The notes: generated from the letters alone by a model not told the origin. A stretch of 59,059 nt of DNA from Nitrospirota bacterium (GCA_016208965.1 JACQXB010000017.1:1-59059), one strand, 5' to 3'; shown: positions 1 through 8,087, counted from the stretch's first letter. Translations and numbers: made by a program.

Positions 1-2
1 CT

Positions 3-194
3 GATAAAGATTTTGGAGAACTCGTCTTTGTCTTTGGCAAACCCCATTCCACAATAATAAGATTAGTAGATATTCCAGCAAAAGAACAGGGTAAATTTCT
101 TCTTAGATTAATAGAAACGCATAAGAATGATATAGAGAAGAAAGCATTAATTACTGTTGAGAAATTTCGAGTAAGAGTTCGGACAGAAGACTAA
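3..194 (+). CDS. C-terminal part of a DUF5615-like (PIN-like) protein
   Basis: An open frame enters from the left edge and stops at TAA 192-194. The visible 63 residues begin DKDFGELVFVFGKPHS and continue with IIRLVDIPAKEQGKFLLRLI. This fits the second half of the DUF5615 family, small PIN-like nucleases thought to be toxins of toxin-antitoxin pairs, in which a D-x-DF motif is followed by a short strand. The start and any partner gene lie outside the window. The assignment is from motif memory. A second, unrelated toxin-antitoxin pair begins 177 bases downstream, so the edge of the window is accessory DNA. Confidence 0.6.
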   Translation, partial: DKDFGELVFVFGKPHSTIIRLVDIPAKEQGKFLLRLIETHKNDIEKKALITVEKFRVRVRTED

Positions 195-203
195 TCTTTC
201 TCG

Positions 204-256
204 TGCCAGAGCAAGCTTCATGCCTTTTTACCGAGCACTCAACGCAGTGCTCTGGC
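204..256. repeat. Hairpin repeat, first copy of a direct repeat
   Basis: The ends GCCAGAGC (205-212) and GCTCTGGC (249-256) are perfect inverted repeats, with an inner AGCACT/AGTGCT stem. The first 23 bases (204-226) recur exactly at 1324-1346 on the other side of the toxin-antitoxin pair. Confidence 0.7.
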
Positions 257-330
257 GCTCCTCCAAAGCTTTTCTTGCCAGTTTTTCATGGAGACGTGAA
301 GAACTTGATTTAACGGAATAAACTCATTTA

Positions 331-339
331 TGTTATACT
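331..339 (+). promoter_or_regulatory. Extended -10 promoter of the toxin-antitoxin pair
   Basis: TG-T-TATACT forms an extended -10 element about 30 bases before the antitoxin start. No well-spaced -35 is visible (TTGATT at 305-310 is too far away), which is acceptable for an extended -10 promoter. Inference only. Confidence 0.4.
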
Positions 340-370
340 TTCAAAAAAGTAACATTCAGGAGGCTGAGAA

Positions 371-652
371 ATGAAGGTAGTGAAGCTGGATGATAATGTA
401 TATAAAAAAGCTGAAAAATTATCTAAGACTCGTGGGATAAAGATAAATACCCTTATAACAGAGGCATTAACCCAGGGGCTTGAAGCAGTAAATGAAAGGA
501 CAGTCCTTAATCTCTATAGAGACCGAAAAATAACCCTCCAGAAGGCAGCAGAAATGCTTTCCACAGATATATGGGACATGATAGAGAGGCTGAAAAAGAC
601 TGATATACATATAGATTACTCAAGAGACGAACTCGCTGAGGATTTAAGATAG
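371..652 (+). CDS. UPF0175-type antitoxin
   Basis: A 93-residue protein with an N-terminal part resembling a ribbon-helix-helix fold (KVVKLDDNVYKKAEKLSKTRG) and a second part with LYRDRKITLQKAAEMLS, the helix-turn-helix signature of UPF0175 proteins. Such proteins bind DNA at their own promoter and neutralise the partner toxin. The start is fixed by a strong ribosome binding site, AGGAGG at 358-363. The next gene begins 2 bases after the stop and encodes a DUF3368-like PIN protein, the usual partner, so the two form a toxin-antitoxin operon that is probably autoregulated. Family membership is from motif recognition; activity is inferred. Confidence 0.75.
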   Translation: MKVVKLDDNVYKKAEKLSKTRGIKINTLITEALTQGLEAVNERTVLNLYRDRKITLQKAAEMLSTDIWDMIERLKKTDIHIDYSRDELAEDLR

Positions 653-653
653 A

Positions 654-1151
654 ATGACTGGTGACGTTGTCTGCAATGCATCACCTGTCATATTTCTTGC
701 AAAAATCAGAAGACTTGACCTCCTCGATATCTATTCACTTCACAGCCCTGCTCAGGTAGATAATGAGATCCTCAGAGGGATAAAAAGAAAAATAGAAGAT
801 GCCAGGCTTATAAAGGAATATCTGAGACAGAGGAACATAGTACCTCTTAAGACCTCTCTTTTAACAGACCTGCCAAATTTCCTCGGTGCCGGAGAAAAAG
901 CAGTCATCAGCCTCGCAGTTAAAGAGAAAATAGAGAGAGTTCTGATAGATGAGTCAAAGGCAAGAACAGTCGCCCGATTCAAAGGACTCAAGCCAAAAGG
1001 AACCCTCGGTATACTGTGGGATTCATACAAGACCGAAAAGCTTGACAGGAAAACACTCGAAGAACTCTCCCTCGAATTAATCGGAAAAGGCTACCGCATA
1101 AAAGAAGATTTGTTCATTGAGTTCCTTAAGAAAATAAGGACATTAGATTAA
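654..1151 (+). CDS. DUF3368-type PIN-domain toxin
   Basis: A 165-residue protein. Features visible: an N-terminal strand ending in CNASPVIFLAKI (residues 7-18), where the usual acidic residue of PIN nucleases is replaced by Asn, the central GAGEKAVISLA containing the conserved acidic Glu, and VLIDESKAR with conserved Asp/Glu, followed by GLKPKGTLGIL typical of DUF3368. These acidic residues would bind Mg2+ for RNA cleavage. The gene starts 2 bases after the antitoxin gene. The first acidic position is often Asn in DUF3368 proteins, so that is not by itself a sign of inactivation. Confidence 0.75.
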   Translation: MTGDVVCNASPVIFLAKIRRLDLLDIYSLHSPAQVDNEILRGIKRKIEDARLIKEYLRQRNIVPLKTSLLTDLPNFLGAGEKAVISLAVKEKIERVLIDESKARTVARFKGLKPKGTLGILWDSYKTEKLDRKTLEELSLELIGKGYRIKEDLFIEFLKKIRTLD

Positions 1152-1512
1152 CTTACGCCCAGCTTCAGCAAGTTTTCAAGTAGAGGGTTTAACAGATGAT
1201 AATGAAAAGGAGATGTTTGGGGGGGGTAATAATCATATTGTGTTATAAAGGATAGTAGATTTTCGTCAGATTTATGTCAGGATAAATTGGTTTTTCGTCA
1301 GATACACTCCAGCTTCAATCTCATGCCAGAGCAAGCTTCATGCCTTCCCCTGAATTTATTTCAGGGTTGTCCTTCGCCTTGCAAGGAAGACGAGCTTCGG
1401 CAAGCCTCGGCCAAGCCCGTGTTTTTAATAAGAGTGAAGTAGACAATATACTGGTAATGAATGTAAAATTGTGCAATGGTTTAATTAAGCCGTAAATCCG
1501 TAAGGTAAAAAG
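1152..1512. other. Intergenic stretch with repeat remnants
   Basis: No gene is visible. It holds the second copy of the 23-base direct repeat (1324-1346), a short palindrome around CCCTGAA/TTCAGGG (1347-1366), and two copies of TTTTCGTCAGAT (1259-1270 and 1292-1303). The stretch looks like the scar of repeated insertions. There is no convincing promoter except AT-rich sequence close to 1440-1500. Confidence 0.5.
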
Positions 1513-1866
1513 ATGAAACGGTTATTGTTCAATTTCAGAGGTGCTTACATTTATACATTTGTAGCTGGTATTTTGATTTCACAGGCGGCTGCCCTTTTTA
1601 ATACTGCACTTCTGTCCAAGTCGCTTAACATAACTACTCGTTATGTTTATGGAATATCTGCATCACTTTTTATATCTTCAATTGGTGCTTTTATAGTAGG
1701 TATTCTTTTAGAAACCGCAAGAAGTAAGTGGCAAGTTGGAGGGTCCCAAGAAGATTTAAAAATCGGTTATATTGACAAGTATATACGATGGATATACTTT
1801 TCTTTTATAATTTTTATTATCGGCTTTATTGTTTCAGTCATACTGTATGTAAGCAGTTCTGTATAG
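1513..1866 (+). CDS. Small membrane protein of unknown function
   Basis: A 117-residue protein with three hydrophobic segments: about residues 11-31, 45-65 and 92-113. There is a short charged loop between the second and third (ETARSKWQVGGSQEDLKIGYIDKYIRW). No enzyme motif is seen and the family is not recognised. The NTPase gene starts 39 bases downstream on the same strand, so the two may work together, for instance as membrane anchor and ATP-driven sensor, but that is a guess. A candidate ribosome binding site is GTAAGG about 8 bases before the ATG. Confidence 0.6.
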   Translation: MKRLLFNFRGAYIYTFVAGILISQAAALFNTALLSKSLNITTRYVYGISASLFISSIGAFIVGILLETARSKWQVGGSQEDLKIGYIDKYIRWIYFSFIIFIIGFIVSVILYVSSSV

Positions 1867-1905
1867 TTTTTACCTATTTTATTTATTGGTCAGAAAGCAA
1901 TAAAA

Positions 1906-3066
1906 ATGCCTTTAGAAAGTAGTTTAGAAAAGGCTCTCAAAAGAGGCTTCCCTTCCCTCAATGATTTAACACAGAGACGAGTTTTCTTTGACGAAAATCT
2001 TATTCAAACAATTGAAAATTTAACACAGAAGAACCGAATCTGCCTTATAAGGGGCGCGGAGGGCAGAGGTAAAACTGTAATAGCAAGAGTTATCGGGTTT
2101 AGAAAGAAGTACATACAAAATTGGAAGGTATATGTTATTGATGTGTCCAACATGGGAAAGGAAGACCTTCAGCCCCGATTGGATAACATTAAGGATCTGG
2201 GAACTAAAAAGACATTATTTATCATTGAAAATGCACACATATCCTTGGATGAAATAACCCCAGAACTTGTAAGTTCAGCTAACGACTCAAATCAAAAAGC
2301 CTCTTTCATATTTACTTCAAGGAAAATATTACCGGGAGATGAGTCTCTTTTTGTAGAAGACCCATTTGAGGAATTGGTGGAAAAAGGACTGTATATAGAT
2401 TTAAATCCGGATTTACAGACTATCAAAGGTATCATAGAAAATTTTGTTGAAAAAAGAAAATTCCGCCATCCACCAAATCCTCTCACAGATACAGATATTA
2501 ACTGGATTGAAAAAGAAATTGGAAAGACTAATCTTCGTAGACTCTCGTGGTATCTTGAAGCATGGAGCGAAATCGGTGAGTCTCTATCTGCTGTAACAAA
2601 GGAGCAAGTATTAAAAAGAGTAATAGACCATATCATTATACCACTTAAGAATTTTGCCTCGCAAGAAATGCTTTTGAAAGTTTCGGCTGTCTTTCAGTTT
2701 GATGTAGCCTTTTATGGAGAGCGTTTTGATATGACGGTTTTACAAGAACTTATCAAACAAGGCAATATTTCTCCCTTAAAAGGATATTATTATAGGCTAC
2801 AACATTCCACAGATGCAGCTTATATCATAGAAGCTGAGGCTTTTTTTAGAAGTAATAAAACACCTGCTGAAATTACAACTACTATTCTCAAAGAGTATAT
2901 TAAAAAGATGCCAGAAAATTATTATCAATTATTGAATGCCATTCATCGCAACAAAGAAAAAACAGTTCTCTCAAAAATCTTTGAAGACCAAGATACCTAT
3001 GACACCATTTTTAACATGATTAAAGATGCTCCTATTTCAAAAGTATCTTCAACACAGAAAGAATGA
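1906..3066 (+). CDS. P-loop NTPase, probably truncated at its C-terminus
   Basis: A 386-residue protein with a Walker A motif GAEGRGKT at residues 50-57 and a Walker B-like LFIIEN at 104-109 followed by ENAH, then a sensor-like FIFTSR around 135. The arrangement resembles AAA+/STAND ATPases used in signalling or defence. After the NTPase domain the sequence is helical and includes a winged-helix-like part (residues 205-300). The stop lies only a few bases before a decayed transposase frame, so the natural C-terminus was probably lost when an insertion sequence landed here. The partner may be the upstream membrane protein. Exact family and role are unknown. Confidence 0.65.
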   Translation: MPLESSLEKALKRGFPSLNDLTQRRVFFDENLIQTIENLTQKNRICLIRGAEGRGKTVIARVIGFRKKYIQNWKVYVIDVSNMGKEDLQPRLDNIKDLGTKKTLFIIENAHISLDEITPELVSSANDSNQKASFIFTSRKILPGDESLFVEDPFEELVEKGLYIDLNPDLQTIKGIIENFVEKRKFRHPPNPLTDTDINWIEKEIGKTNLRRLSWYLEAWSEIGESLSAVTKEQVLKRVIDHIIIPLKNFASQEMLLKVSAVFQFDVAFYGERFDMTVLQELIKQGNISPLKGYYYRLQHSTDAAYIIEAEAFFRSNKTPAEITTTILKEYIKKMPENYYQLLNAIHRNKEKTVLSKIFEDQDTYDTIFNMIKDAPISKVSSTQKE

Positions 3067-3303
3067 CAATTGTTTTGTAGAACAAAAAAACTATTCTGTG
3101 GTAAGGAGAGCAGTGGGCTATATGAGATACGATACAGAGCAGGAATTGAAGGTGCTGAACGAACTGTATGGGCACTTAAGGCTTTATACGAACTTTTTCC
3201 AACCGGTTATGAAAATAGTTGAAAAGACGAGGGTTGGCAGTAGAGTGAAAAAGAAGTATGATATTGCACGGACACCTTACAAGAGGGTTTTGGAATCTCC
3301 TTA

Positions 3304-3327
3304 GTATGAACCAGTATCGGTTCATAC
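3304..3327. repeat. Family A palindrome, copy 1
   Basis: Arms GTATGAACC and GGTTCATAC are perfectly complementary, with a 6-base centre AGTATC. It interrupts the transposase remnant. The outer bases CTTA before and CTTA after are also found around the copy at 33413. Confidence 0.85.
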
Positions 3328-3453
3328 CTTATGTTTTAGAGGGAGAGAAAGGACAATTGAAAAAGCTTTATGCGAGGTTGAACCCTGCGGAACTAAAGAG
3401 GCAGCTCACAAGACTTCAGAACAAGTTATTGAGACTTGTATCACACATACCGG

Positions 3454-3477
3454 GGTATGAACCATACGGTTCACACC
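3454..3477. repeat. Family A palindrome, copy 2
   Basis: Arms GGTATGAACC and GGTTCACACC, 4-base centre ATAC, one mismatch. It lies at the junction of the transposase remnant and an XRE-regulator remnant, and both remnant frames run into it. Confidence 0.85.
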
Positions 3478-3634
3478 GAGTGTCTCTACCCATCAATTCA
3501 CCTAAACGCTCATAAGACAGCCCATTCACCCGTTTGAAATATCTAAGTTTTCCTAATAGATCCTCCGGGCACTCAAACCCCGCACTATGCAATAGTGCTG
3601 GGGCAAAAGGCACACAGCCCAGGAACTCGATTAT
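3478..3634 (-). pseudogene. Fragment of an XRE-type helix-turn-helix protein
   Basis: Read on the minus strand from 3634, the frame gives IIEFLGCVPFAPALLHSAGF and then ECPEDLLGKLRYFKRVNG and LSYERLGELMGRD. The last part is the familiar C-terminal half of a family of XRE-like regulators found next to tyrosine recombinases and transposases. Its start is missing, and its end is cut by the family A palindrome at 3454-3477. A second small palindrome (3582-3598) lies in frame inside it and codes for the odd stretch APALLHSAG. Confidence 0.65.
3582..3598. repeat. Small palindrome GCACTAT/ATAGTGC
   Basis: Arms of 7 bases with the 3-base centre GCA, flanked by runs of C and G. It lies in frame inside the XRE remnant. 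Similar GCACTA-type stems occur at 204-256 and 52996-53014. Confidence 0.6.
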
Positions 3635-3698
3635 CTATTGAAACAGACCGACATCGAGTCTTCTCTTTCTAATATGTTCTCCCCTATCAAAATTGGTA

Positions 3699-3726
3699 TT
3701 GAAGGATAGCCCTTTGGTGTTATAAT
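3699..3726 (+). promoter_or_regulatory. Sigma-70 type promoter of the fmt operon
   Basis: TTGAAG (3699-3704), a 16-base spacer and TATAAT (3721-3726). It lies 55 bases before the fmt start and faces the fmt-DUF116-rpe genes. The match to the consensus is good; activity is inferred. Confidence 0.65.
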
Positions 3727-3781
3727 AAGGCGTGGCGATATCAGGTAATATTTGGGGTAATCTAAGAAGGTTACTGAACCT

Positions 3782-4723
3782 ATGAGGATGCGTATAGTAT
3801 TTTTTGGCACACCTGATTTTGCTGTCCCGCCGCTTTTAACACTCCTTAACTCTGAACATGAAGTACTTGCGGTGATCACACGGCCTGATAAACCGAGAGG
3901 AAGAGGAAGACATCTGATATCTTCACCTGTAAAGCAGGAGGCACAAAAGGTAGGGCTTAGAATATTACAACCAGTCAATGTAAAAGAAGTCACATTTATT
4001 AAAGAATTAAAATCATTAAATCCATCTGTTATCATTGTTGTTGCATACGGGCAGATTCTGCCTTCAGAGATTATTCATCTACCTCCATATGGGTGCATAA
4101 ATCTCCATGCATCCCTTCTTCCTAAATACCGTGGTGCTGCACCGATAAACTGGGCTATAATCAACGAAGAGGATAAAACAGGGGTAACTACAATGCTTAT
4201 GGATGAAGGCATGGACACAGGTACTGTATTACTTCAGGTAGAGGTAAAGATTGAAGAAGATGATACAGCAGGAAGTCTCTCTGATAAACTTTCAAGGATC
4301 GGCGCTGATATCTTAATACAAACCCTGAAAGGCCTGGAACATGGAAATCTGAAACCAATGCCACAAGCTGGCAAGGTTTCTTATGCCCCTTTATTAAAAA
4401 AAACCGATGGGCTTATTATATGGAATAAAACAGCAAGTGAGCTATATAATCTCATAAGAGGAACGAACCCCTGGCCTGGTGCATATAGTTTTCTTGAAGG
4501 GGGAAGAGTTAAAATCTTAAGGGCTGAAATAATAGATGGCGATGGAGAATCAGGGGTAATAAGTGAAGTTACAAAGGATAAATTACTCGTGGGTGCTGGC
4601 AAAGGGCTTATTTCAATACTTGAAATCCAGGCTGAAGGGAAATCAGCAATGCCAATTAATGTATTTTTACAGGGAAGAAAGATAAAACATGGAATGAGGT
4701 TTTATGAAAAACCAATGGATTAG
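3782..4723 (+). CDS. fmt: Methionyl-tRNA formyltransferase
   Basis: Transfers a formyl group from 10-formyltetrahydrofolate to methionyl-tRNA(fMet), which starts bacterial translation. The protein is 313 residues, the normal length. Visible are the N-terminal Rossmann start MRIVFFGTPDFA, the signature NLHASLLPKYRGAAPINW (107-124) with catalytic Asn107 and His109, and Asp145 in DEGMDTG. The C-terminal anticodon-recognition domain follows from about residue 210 (NKTASELYNLIRGTNPWPGA). A start two codons later (MRIVFF) is possible. The gene overlaps the next one by 20 bases, showing co-transcription; def, the common neighbour, is not here. A promoter is visible at 3699-3726. Confidence 0.96.
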   Translation: MRMRIVFFGTPDFAVPPLLTLLNSEHEVLAVITRPDKPRGRGRHLISSPVKQEAQKVGLRILQPVNVKEVTFIKELKSLNPSVIIVVAYGQILPSEIIHLPPYGCINLHASLLPKYRGAAPINWAIINEEDKTGVTTMLMDEGMDTGTVLLQVEVKIEEDDTAGSLSDKLSRIGADILIQTLKGLEHGNLKPMPQAGKVSYAPLLKKTDGLIIWNKTASELYNLIRGTNPWPGAYSFLEGGRVKILRAEIIDGDGESGVISEVTKDKLLVGAGKGLISILEIQAEGKSAMPINVFLQGRKIKHGMRFYEKPMD

Positions 4724-5246
4724 AGGTCTGTTTTTAAAGCTCGGGTATCCCCTGATGCTTATCCTTGGCGGGCTTTTCAGGATAAAGAAGGAAAAGTTAC
4801 AGAAATTCCTTATAGATATTAATAATAGCCTTGTTAAAAATTCTAAACCAGAGCTTGTCAGGAGAATACTTCTCCTCCTGCCGCATTGCCTTCAACAAAG
4901 TGACTGCAAGATAAAAATCACCTACAATGTTTATAACTGTGAGAGTTGTGGTAAATGTGAAATAAAGAACTTTACACAGATGGCAAGAAACCTCGGTTTA
5001 GAGTTGTATGTTGCTACAGGAGGAACAATTGCAAGAAGGATAGTTGTTAATACCCGCCCTGAGGCTATTGTGGCTGTTGCCTGCGAGCGTGACCTGTCAA
5101 GCGGAATTGTAGATACATATCCCCTGCCAATCTTAGGCATTATAAATGAGAGACCTTTTGGTCCGTGTTTTAATACAGGGGTTGATATTAATAAGGTTAA
5201 AGAGGCACTACAATTTTTCAGTGGAAATAATAAGGAGGTTTTATGA
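4704..5246 (+). CDS. DUF116 family protein
   Basis: A 180-residue protein with a hydrophobic N-terminal segment (residues 9-27) and a C-terminal domain typical of DUF116: CESCGKCEIKNF with three Cys (about residues 74-80), then VATGGTIARRIV and AVACERDLSSGI, and a later PCFNTGVD. The cysteines suggest a metal or iron-sulfur site. The biochemical role is not established. It overlaps fmt by 20 bases and rpe by 4, so it is translated with them. DUF116 genes are often found next to fmt in Thermodesulfovibrio-like and deltaproteobacterial genomes, from my knowledge of such neighbourhoods. Confidence 0.85.
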   Translation: MKNQWIRGLFLKLGYPLMLILGGLFRIKKEKLQKFLIDINNSLVKNSKPELVRRILLLLPHCLQQSDCKIKITYNVYNCESCGKCEIKNFTQMARNLGLELYVATGGTIARRIVVNTRPEAIVAVACERDLSSGIVDTYPLPILGIINERPFGPCFNTGVDINKVKEALQFFSGNNKEVL

Positions 5247-5896
5247 TCAAGATAGCACCTTCAATCCTTTCAGCAAATTTCGCAAGACTTGGCGAGGAGA
5301 TAAAAAAGGCAGAAAATGCTGGGGCAGATTTAATGCATGTTGATGTAATGGATGGGCACTTTGTCCCTAATATTACAATTGGCCCGCCTGTTGTTAAGGC
5401 AATAAAAAAGGTTACTTCTATACCGCTTGATGTGCATCTTATGATTGAGAAACCTGACAATTACATAGAGGCATTTGCAAAGGCAGGGGCTGACATAATA
5501 ACCATTCATGCTGAGGCTTCTGGGCATTTACACAGAAGTATCCAGTATATAAGAAACAACAAAGTAAAGGCAGGCGTGTCTCTTAATCCGTCAACTCCGC
5601 TTAATGCCCTTGACTTTATACTTTCAGAAGTGGATATGGTGCTTTTGATGTCAGTAAACCCGGGCTTTAGCGGGCAAGAGTTTATACCACAAACCATTGG
5701 CAAGATTAAGGCGCTTAAAGATATTATTAAAAAAGGAAAATATAAGGTTGAGATAGAAGTTGACGGAGGGGTAAATACAGATAATGCTTCTGAGGTGGTA
5801 AAAGCAGGCGCTGACATACTGGTAATGGGCAATGCATTTTTTAATTCAAAGGATTACAGGGATGTGATAAAGACAGTTAGAAGAAAATGCAAATAA
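5243..5896 (+). CDS. rpe: Ribulose-phosphate 3-epimerase
   Basis: Interconverts ribulose 5-phosphate and xylulose 5-phosphate in the pentose phosphate pathways. It is 217 residues, a full TIM barrel. Metal and catalytic residues are visible in HVDVMDGHFVPN (residues 32-43) and DVHLMI (63-68), with the second aspartate in EVDGGV and a phosphate-binding VMGNAFF near the end. The ATG overlaps the DUF116 stop by 4 bases, and an AGGAGG lies upstream (5232-5237), so the start is secure. Confidence 0.96.
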   Translation: MIKIAPSILSANFARLGEEIKKAENAGADLMHVDVMDGHFVPNITIGPPVVKAIKKVTSIPLDVHLMIEKPDNYIEAFAKAGADIITIHAEASGHLHRSIQYIRNNKVKAGVSLNPSTPLNALDFILSEVDMVLLMSVNPGFSGQEFIPQTIGKIKALKDIIKKGKYKVEIEVDGGVNTDNASEVVKAGADILVMGNAFFNSKDYRDVIKTVRRKCK

Positions 5897-5899
5897 TAT

Positions 5900-6937
5900 A
5901 TGAGAAACATTGGTGAGAATTTTTTTAACAATGCGGAAAAAAACAGAATATCTGCAAGATATGATAAGGCTATCGAGTTATACAAAAAAGCGCTCAAACA
6001 ATTTAAGCAGGATAGCGACTTAAACGGTGTCCTTGATTGCTTTCTTTCCATTGCTAACGCACTTAGGGCAAAAGGGGAGTTTGTTAAGGCGCAAACTTAT
6101 TATGAAGAAGGGCTTAATCTTGCAGATGCATTGGATGACATAGCTTCAAAGGCTGATGCGATAGTAGGGCGGGGACTTTGCTACAGGGCACTTGGCAAAT
6201 GGAAAGAGGCACTGCATCAAATCAACAAAGCAGAGAGGGTTTATAAATCCATTGATGATAAAACTGGCGAGGCATTTTCTCTATGGGCAAAGGCAGGGGC
6301 TTACAGGATAAAAGGAAATATAAAGAAGGCGATTAAGACATTTCATTTATCGCTAAAGCTATTTAAGTCACTTAAAAATAAATCGGGCATTAACTATTCA
6401 TACTGCGGACTTGGAGGATGCTCAAGGATTGCAGAGAAATTCAATGATTCAGAGAAGTATTACAATTTAGCAAATAAAGGTTTTAAAGGATTAAGAGATA
6501 TTTTTGGCACGGCTTATTCTTACTGTGGTCTTGGAAATGCAAGAAGGATGAATAATGATTACAAAAAGGCACTAAGCCTTTTTAAGCAAGCAGAAACACT
6601 GTATAAAAAAATCGGCGACATGGTAAGTTATGCATATACGCTTTGGGGCATAGGCACCACATATAAAATGCTCGGTAATTTAGAAAATGCTGCCCAAAAG
6701 TTCAAAGAAGCAATGTCTCTCTTTAAGAAAACAAAAGACCCAAGAGGCGAGATATATTGCATGCTTGGTATTGCAGAATTGAGTTATCTAAAAGGCAAGG
6801 AAAAAGACGTCATGCATTTATCCTTAAAATCTGAAAAACTTGCAGACATATATGGATTTAAGGTTGAGAAAGGATATGCAAATAGAATAATGAAGGCAGT
6901 TGAGTCGGATATAGGAATCCCGCTAAATCTTCCCTAA
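5900..6937 (+). CDS. Tetratricopeptide repeat protein
   Basis: A 345-residue protein made almost wholly of TPR units of about 40 residues, for example ARYDKAIELYKKALKQF and DYKKALSLFKQAETLYKKIG; I count about seven. No signal peptide is seen, so it is probably cytoplasmic. It starts 3 bases after rpe and is probably the last gene of that operon. Such proteins are scaffolds; the partner is unknown. The spacing between repeats (SYCGLGxxxR) is typical of Nitrospirota TPR proteins of the Rapsyn/MalT-like kind. Confidence 0.85.
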   Translation: MRNIGENFFNNAEKNRISARYDKAIELYKKALKQFKQDSDLNGVLDCFLSIANALRAKGEFVKAQTYYEEGLNLADALDDIASKADAIVGRGLCYRALGKWKEALHQINKAERVYKSIDDKTGEAFSLWAKAGAYRIKGNIKKAIKTFHLSLKLFKSLKNKSGINYSYCGLGGCSRIAEKFNDSEKYYNLANKGFKGLRDIFGTAYSYCGLGNARRMNNDYKKALSLFKQAETLYKKIGDMVSYAYTLWGIGTTYKMLGNLENAAQKFKEAMSLFKKTKDPRGEIYCMLGIAELSYLKGKEKDVMHLSLKSEKLADIYGFKVEKGYANRIMKAVESDIGIPLNLP

Positions 6938-6947
6938 AGACAATAAG

Positions 6948-7077
6948 CGCTAACGTTGCCGATGAGCTGCCGCTTGCCGTGAATAGATAAAAAGAAATAA
7001 GACCTGAATAAAGGATACAAGTAAAAATCAATCTCAAACGATGTTATAAGTGGTCAGTTCCAGTGGACTTGTTAGGC
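6948..7077 (-). repeat. attC-like recombination site of the nuclease cassette
   Basis: On the minus strand, directly after the nuclease gene, the R'' box GCCTAAC (7077-7071) is followed about 115 bases later by GTTAGCG (6954-6948). The parts next to the boxes (AAGTCCACTGGAACTGACC and GGCAGCTCATCGGCAAC) pair imperfectly when folded, as in long attC sites. R' deviates from GTTRRRY at its last bases. Position and orientation fit an integron cassette whose gene is read on the minus strand. Confidence 0.55.
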
Positions 7078-7091
7078 AAATGCTAATTCCT

Positions 7092-7967
7092 CTATTTTTT
7101 ACCTACCACAACATAAGGACGAATTTTTTCAAGTCTTTTGGGTCCAATTCCTTTTACTTTGAGCAAATCATCTACGGTTTTATAAGGACGTCCAGCGATA
7201 ATTCTTGCAGCAATAACAGGACCAATCTCTTTGAGAGTCTGAAGTTCTTTTTCAGCAGCAGTGTTTAGGTCAAGTAAGCCTTGTGGGGATTTGGCCTTTT
7301 TCACTTGATTCTGTAGTTCCTGCAATTCCATCTCTTCGCTACGTTGTTTGGCACGAAATTCAGCAATTCGATCAGGATCACTCTCTGACCAAATGCCAAT
7401 GCGTCTTAACATGGCTGAAGTCTCTAAATCACGAAGTATTTCGACCATTTCATTATGTGTTATGCCGTTGGGCGTTTCCCTCCCTATACCATGAGTACGG
7501 GCAAAACCATTTTTAACAAGTAGACTCGCCAAATCATTTCCGTCAGATGTAATGATGAATCCATATATGCGGCCTTTTGCTGACCTTCCCAAAGCACTTG
7601 CAAAGGCTGTATGAATAGTAAAAGGTTTGGTAAGGATATGTTCAACAAAAGTCTTTGCTTCGTTACCGAAATGAATAGTACGTGCTACATCGGACAATCC
7701 AAAATATCGTGTTTGCTCCCGTACCCTCTGTGCATCGCTATTGAAACTAATGGAAGTTTCAGGGCAGTCAACAAAATAAAGCCTAATATGGAGAGGTTTT
7801 CCATCAGCTTCCACAAAGAAGCTATCTCCATCATTTGCTGGATTATTCATAAATTTCGCGTTGGAGAACCTCTGCAAATCAGCAGCATATGATGGAAAAA
7901 TTCCTCCAAGCATCAATACTGCTGTGAAGAACAGAGAACTGATAAGCAATTTACTCAAGCCATTCAT
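7092..7967 (-). CDS. Secreted thermonuclease (SNase) fused to a helix-hairpin-helix domain
   Basis: The chosen ATG at 7967 begins a signal peptide (MNGLSKLLISSLFFTAVLML, then cleavage near PSYAA). A TTG at 7979 is possible but no better. The staphylococcal-nuclease domain shows NDGDSF and RLYFVDCPETS, matching the Arg-x-x-x-x-Asp-x-x-Glu core, followed by GRSAKGRIYG with the second catalytic Arg. After a charged linker the C-terminus has LDLNTAAEKELQTLKEIGP and VKGIGPKRLEKIRPY, a ComEA-like helix-hairpin-helix pair that binds DNA. Predicted role: extracytoplasmic DNA/RNA cleavage with a DNA-holding tail. It is the sole gene of an attC-bounded cassette. Confidence 0.88.
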   Translation of the reverse strand: MNGLSKLLISSLFFTAVLMLGGIFPSYAADLQRFSNAKFMNNPANDGDSFFVEADGKPLHIRLYFVDCPETSISFNSDAQRVREQTRYFGLSDVARTIHFGNEAKTFVEHILTKPFTIHTAFASALGRSAKGRIYGFIITSDGNDLASLLVKNGFARTHGIGRETPNGITHNEMVEILRDLETSAMLRRIGIWSESDPDRIAEFRAKQRSEEMELQELQNQVKKAKSPQGLLDLNTAAEKELQTLKEIGPVIAARIIAGRPYKTVDDLLKVKGIGPKRLEKIRPYVVVGKK

Positions 7968-7999
7968 TATAATAACCAATAACCCGATATCGATTATTT

Positions 8000-8030
8000 G
8001 CCTAATGTAAACTAGAACGCCATGTTAGGC
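8000..8030 (-). repeat. Shortened attC-like site
   Basis: Minus strand: R'' GCCTAAC (8030-8024), then ATGGCGTTCTAG, and R'-like ATTAGGC (8006-8000). The first half matches the standard attC start (TAAC..xCGTTCxAG), but the site is only 31 bases, so the central stem appears deleted. The nuclease gene begins about 33 bases after it, as expected for a cassette. Confidence 0.55.
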
Positions 8031-8087
8031 ATTTAATTCCTTTAATTTCATGAGCAATATGAGCATGCCCCCTTTAGTCGTTACAGG

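Larger units (their letters stand above)
3067..3500 (+). pseudogene. Remnant of an integrase-type transposase (C-terminal end)
   Basis: Two frames together encode the tail of a DDE transposase/integrase. The first gives EQKNYSVVRRAVGYMRYDTE, ELYGHLRLYTNFFQP and KTRVGSRVKKKYD (about 3075-3300); the second gives EGEKGQLKKLYARLNPAELK (about 3336-3400). The catalytic DDE part is absent and a stop plus frame change separates the two pieces. A 24-base palindrome (3304-3327) sits exactly at the break, so it probably inserted into the already dead or dying gene. No intact terminal repeats were found. Confidence 0.8.

Noticed and set aside
3258-3515. Separate 85-residue plus-strand gene
   Set aside because: It only joins a second frame of the transposase remnant with two palindromes; treated as part of the pseudogene.
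1-3640. Prophage
   Set aside because: No capsid, portal, terminase or integrase genes are visible; only toxin-antitoxin and transposase traces.
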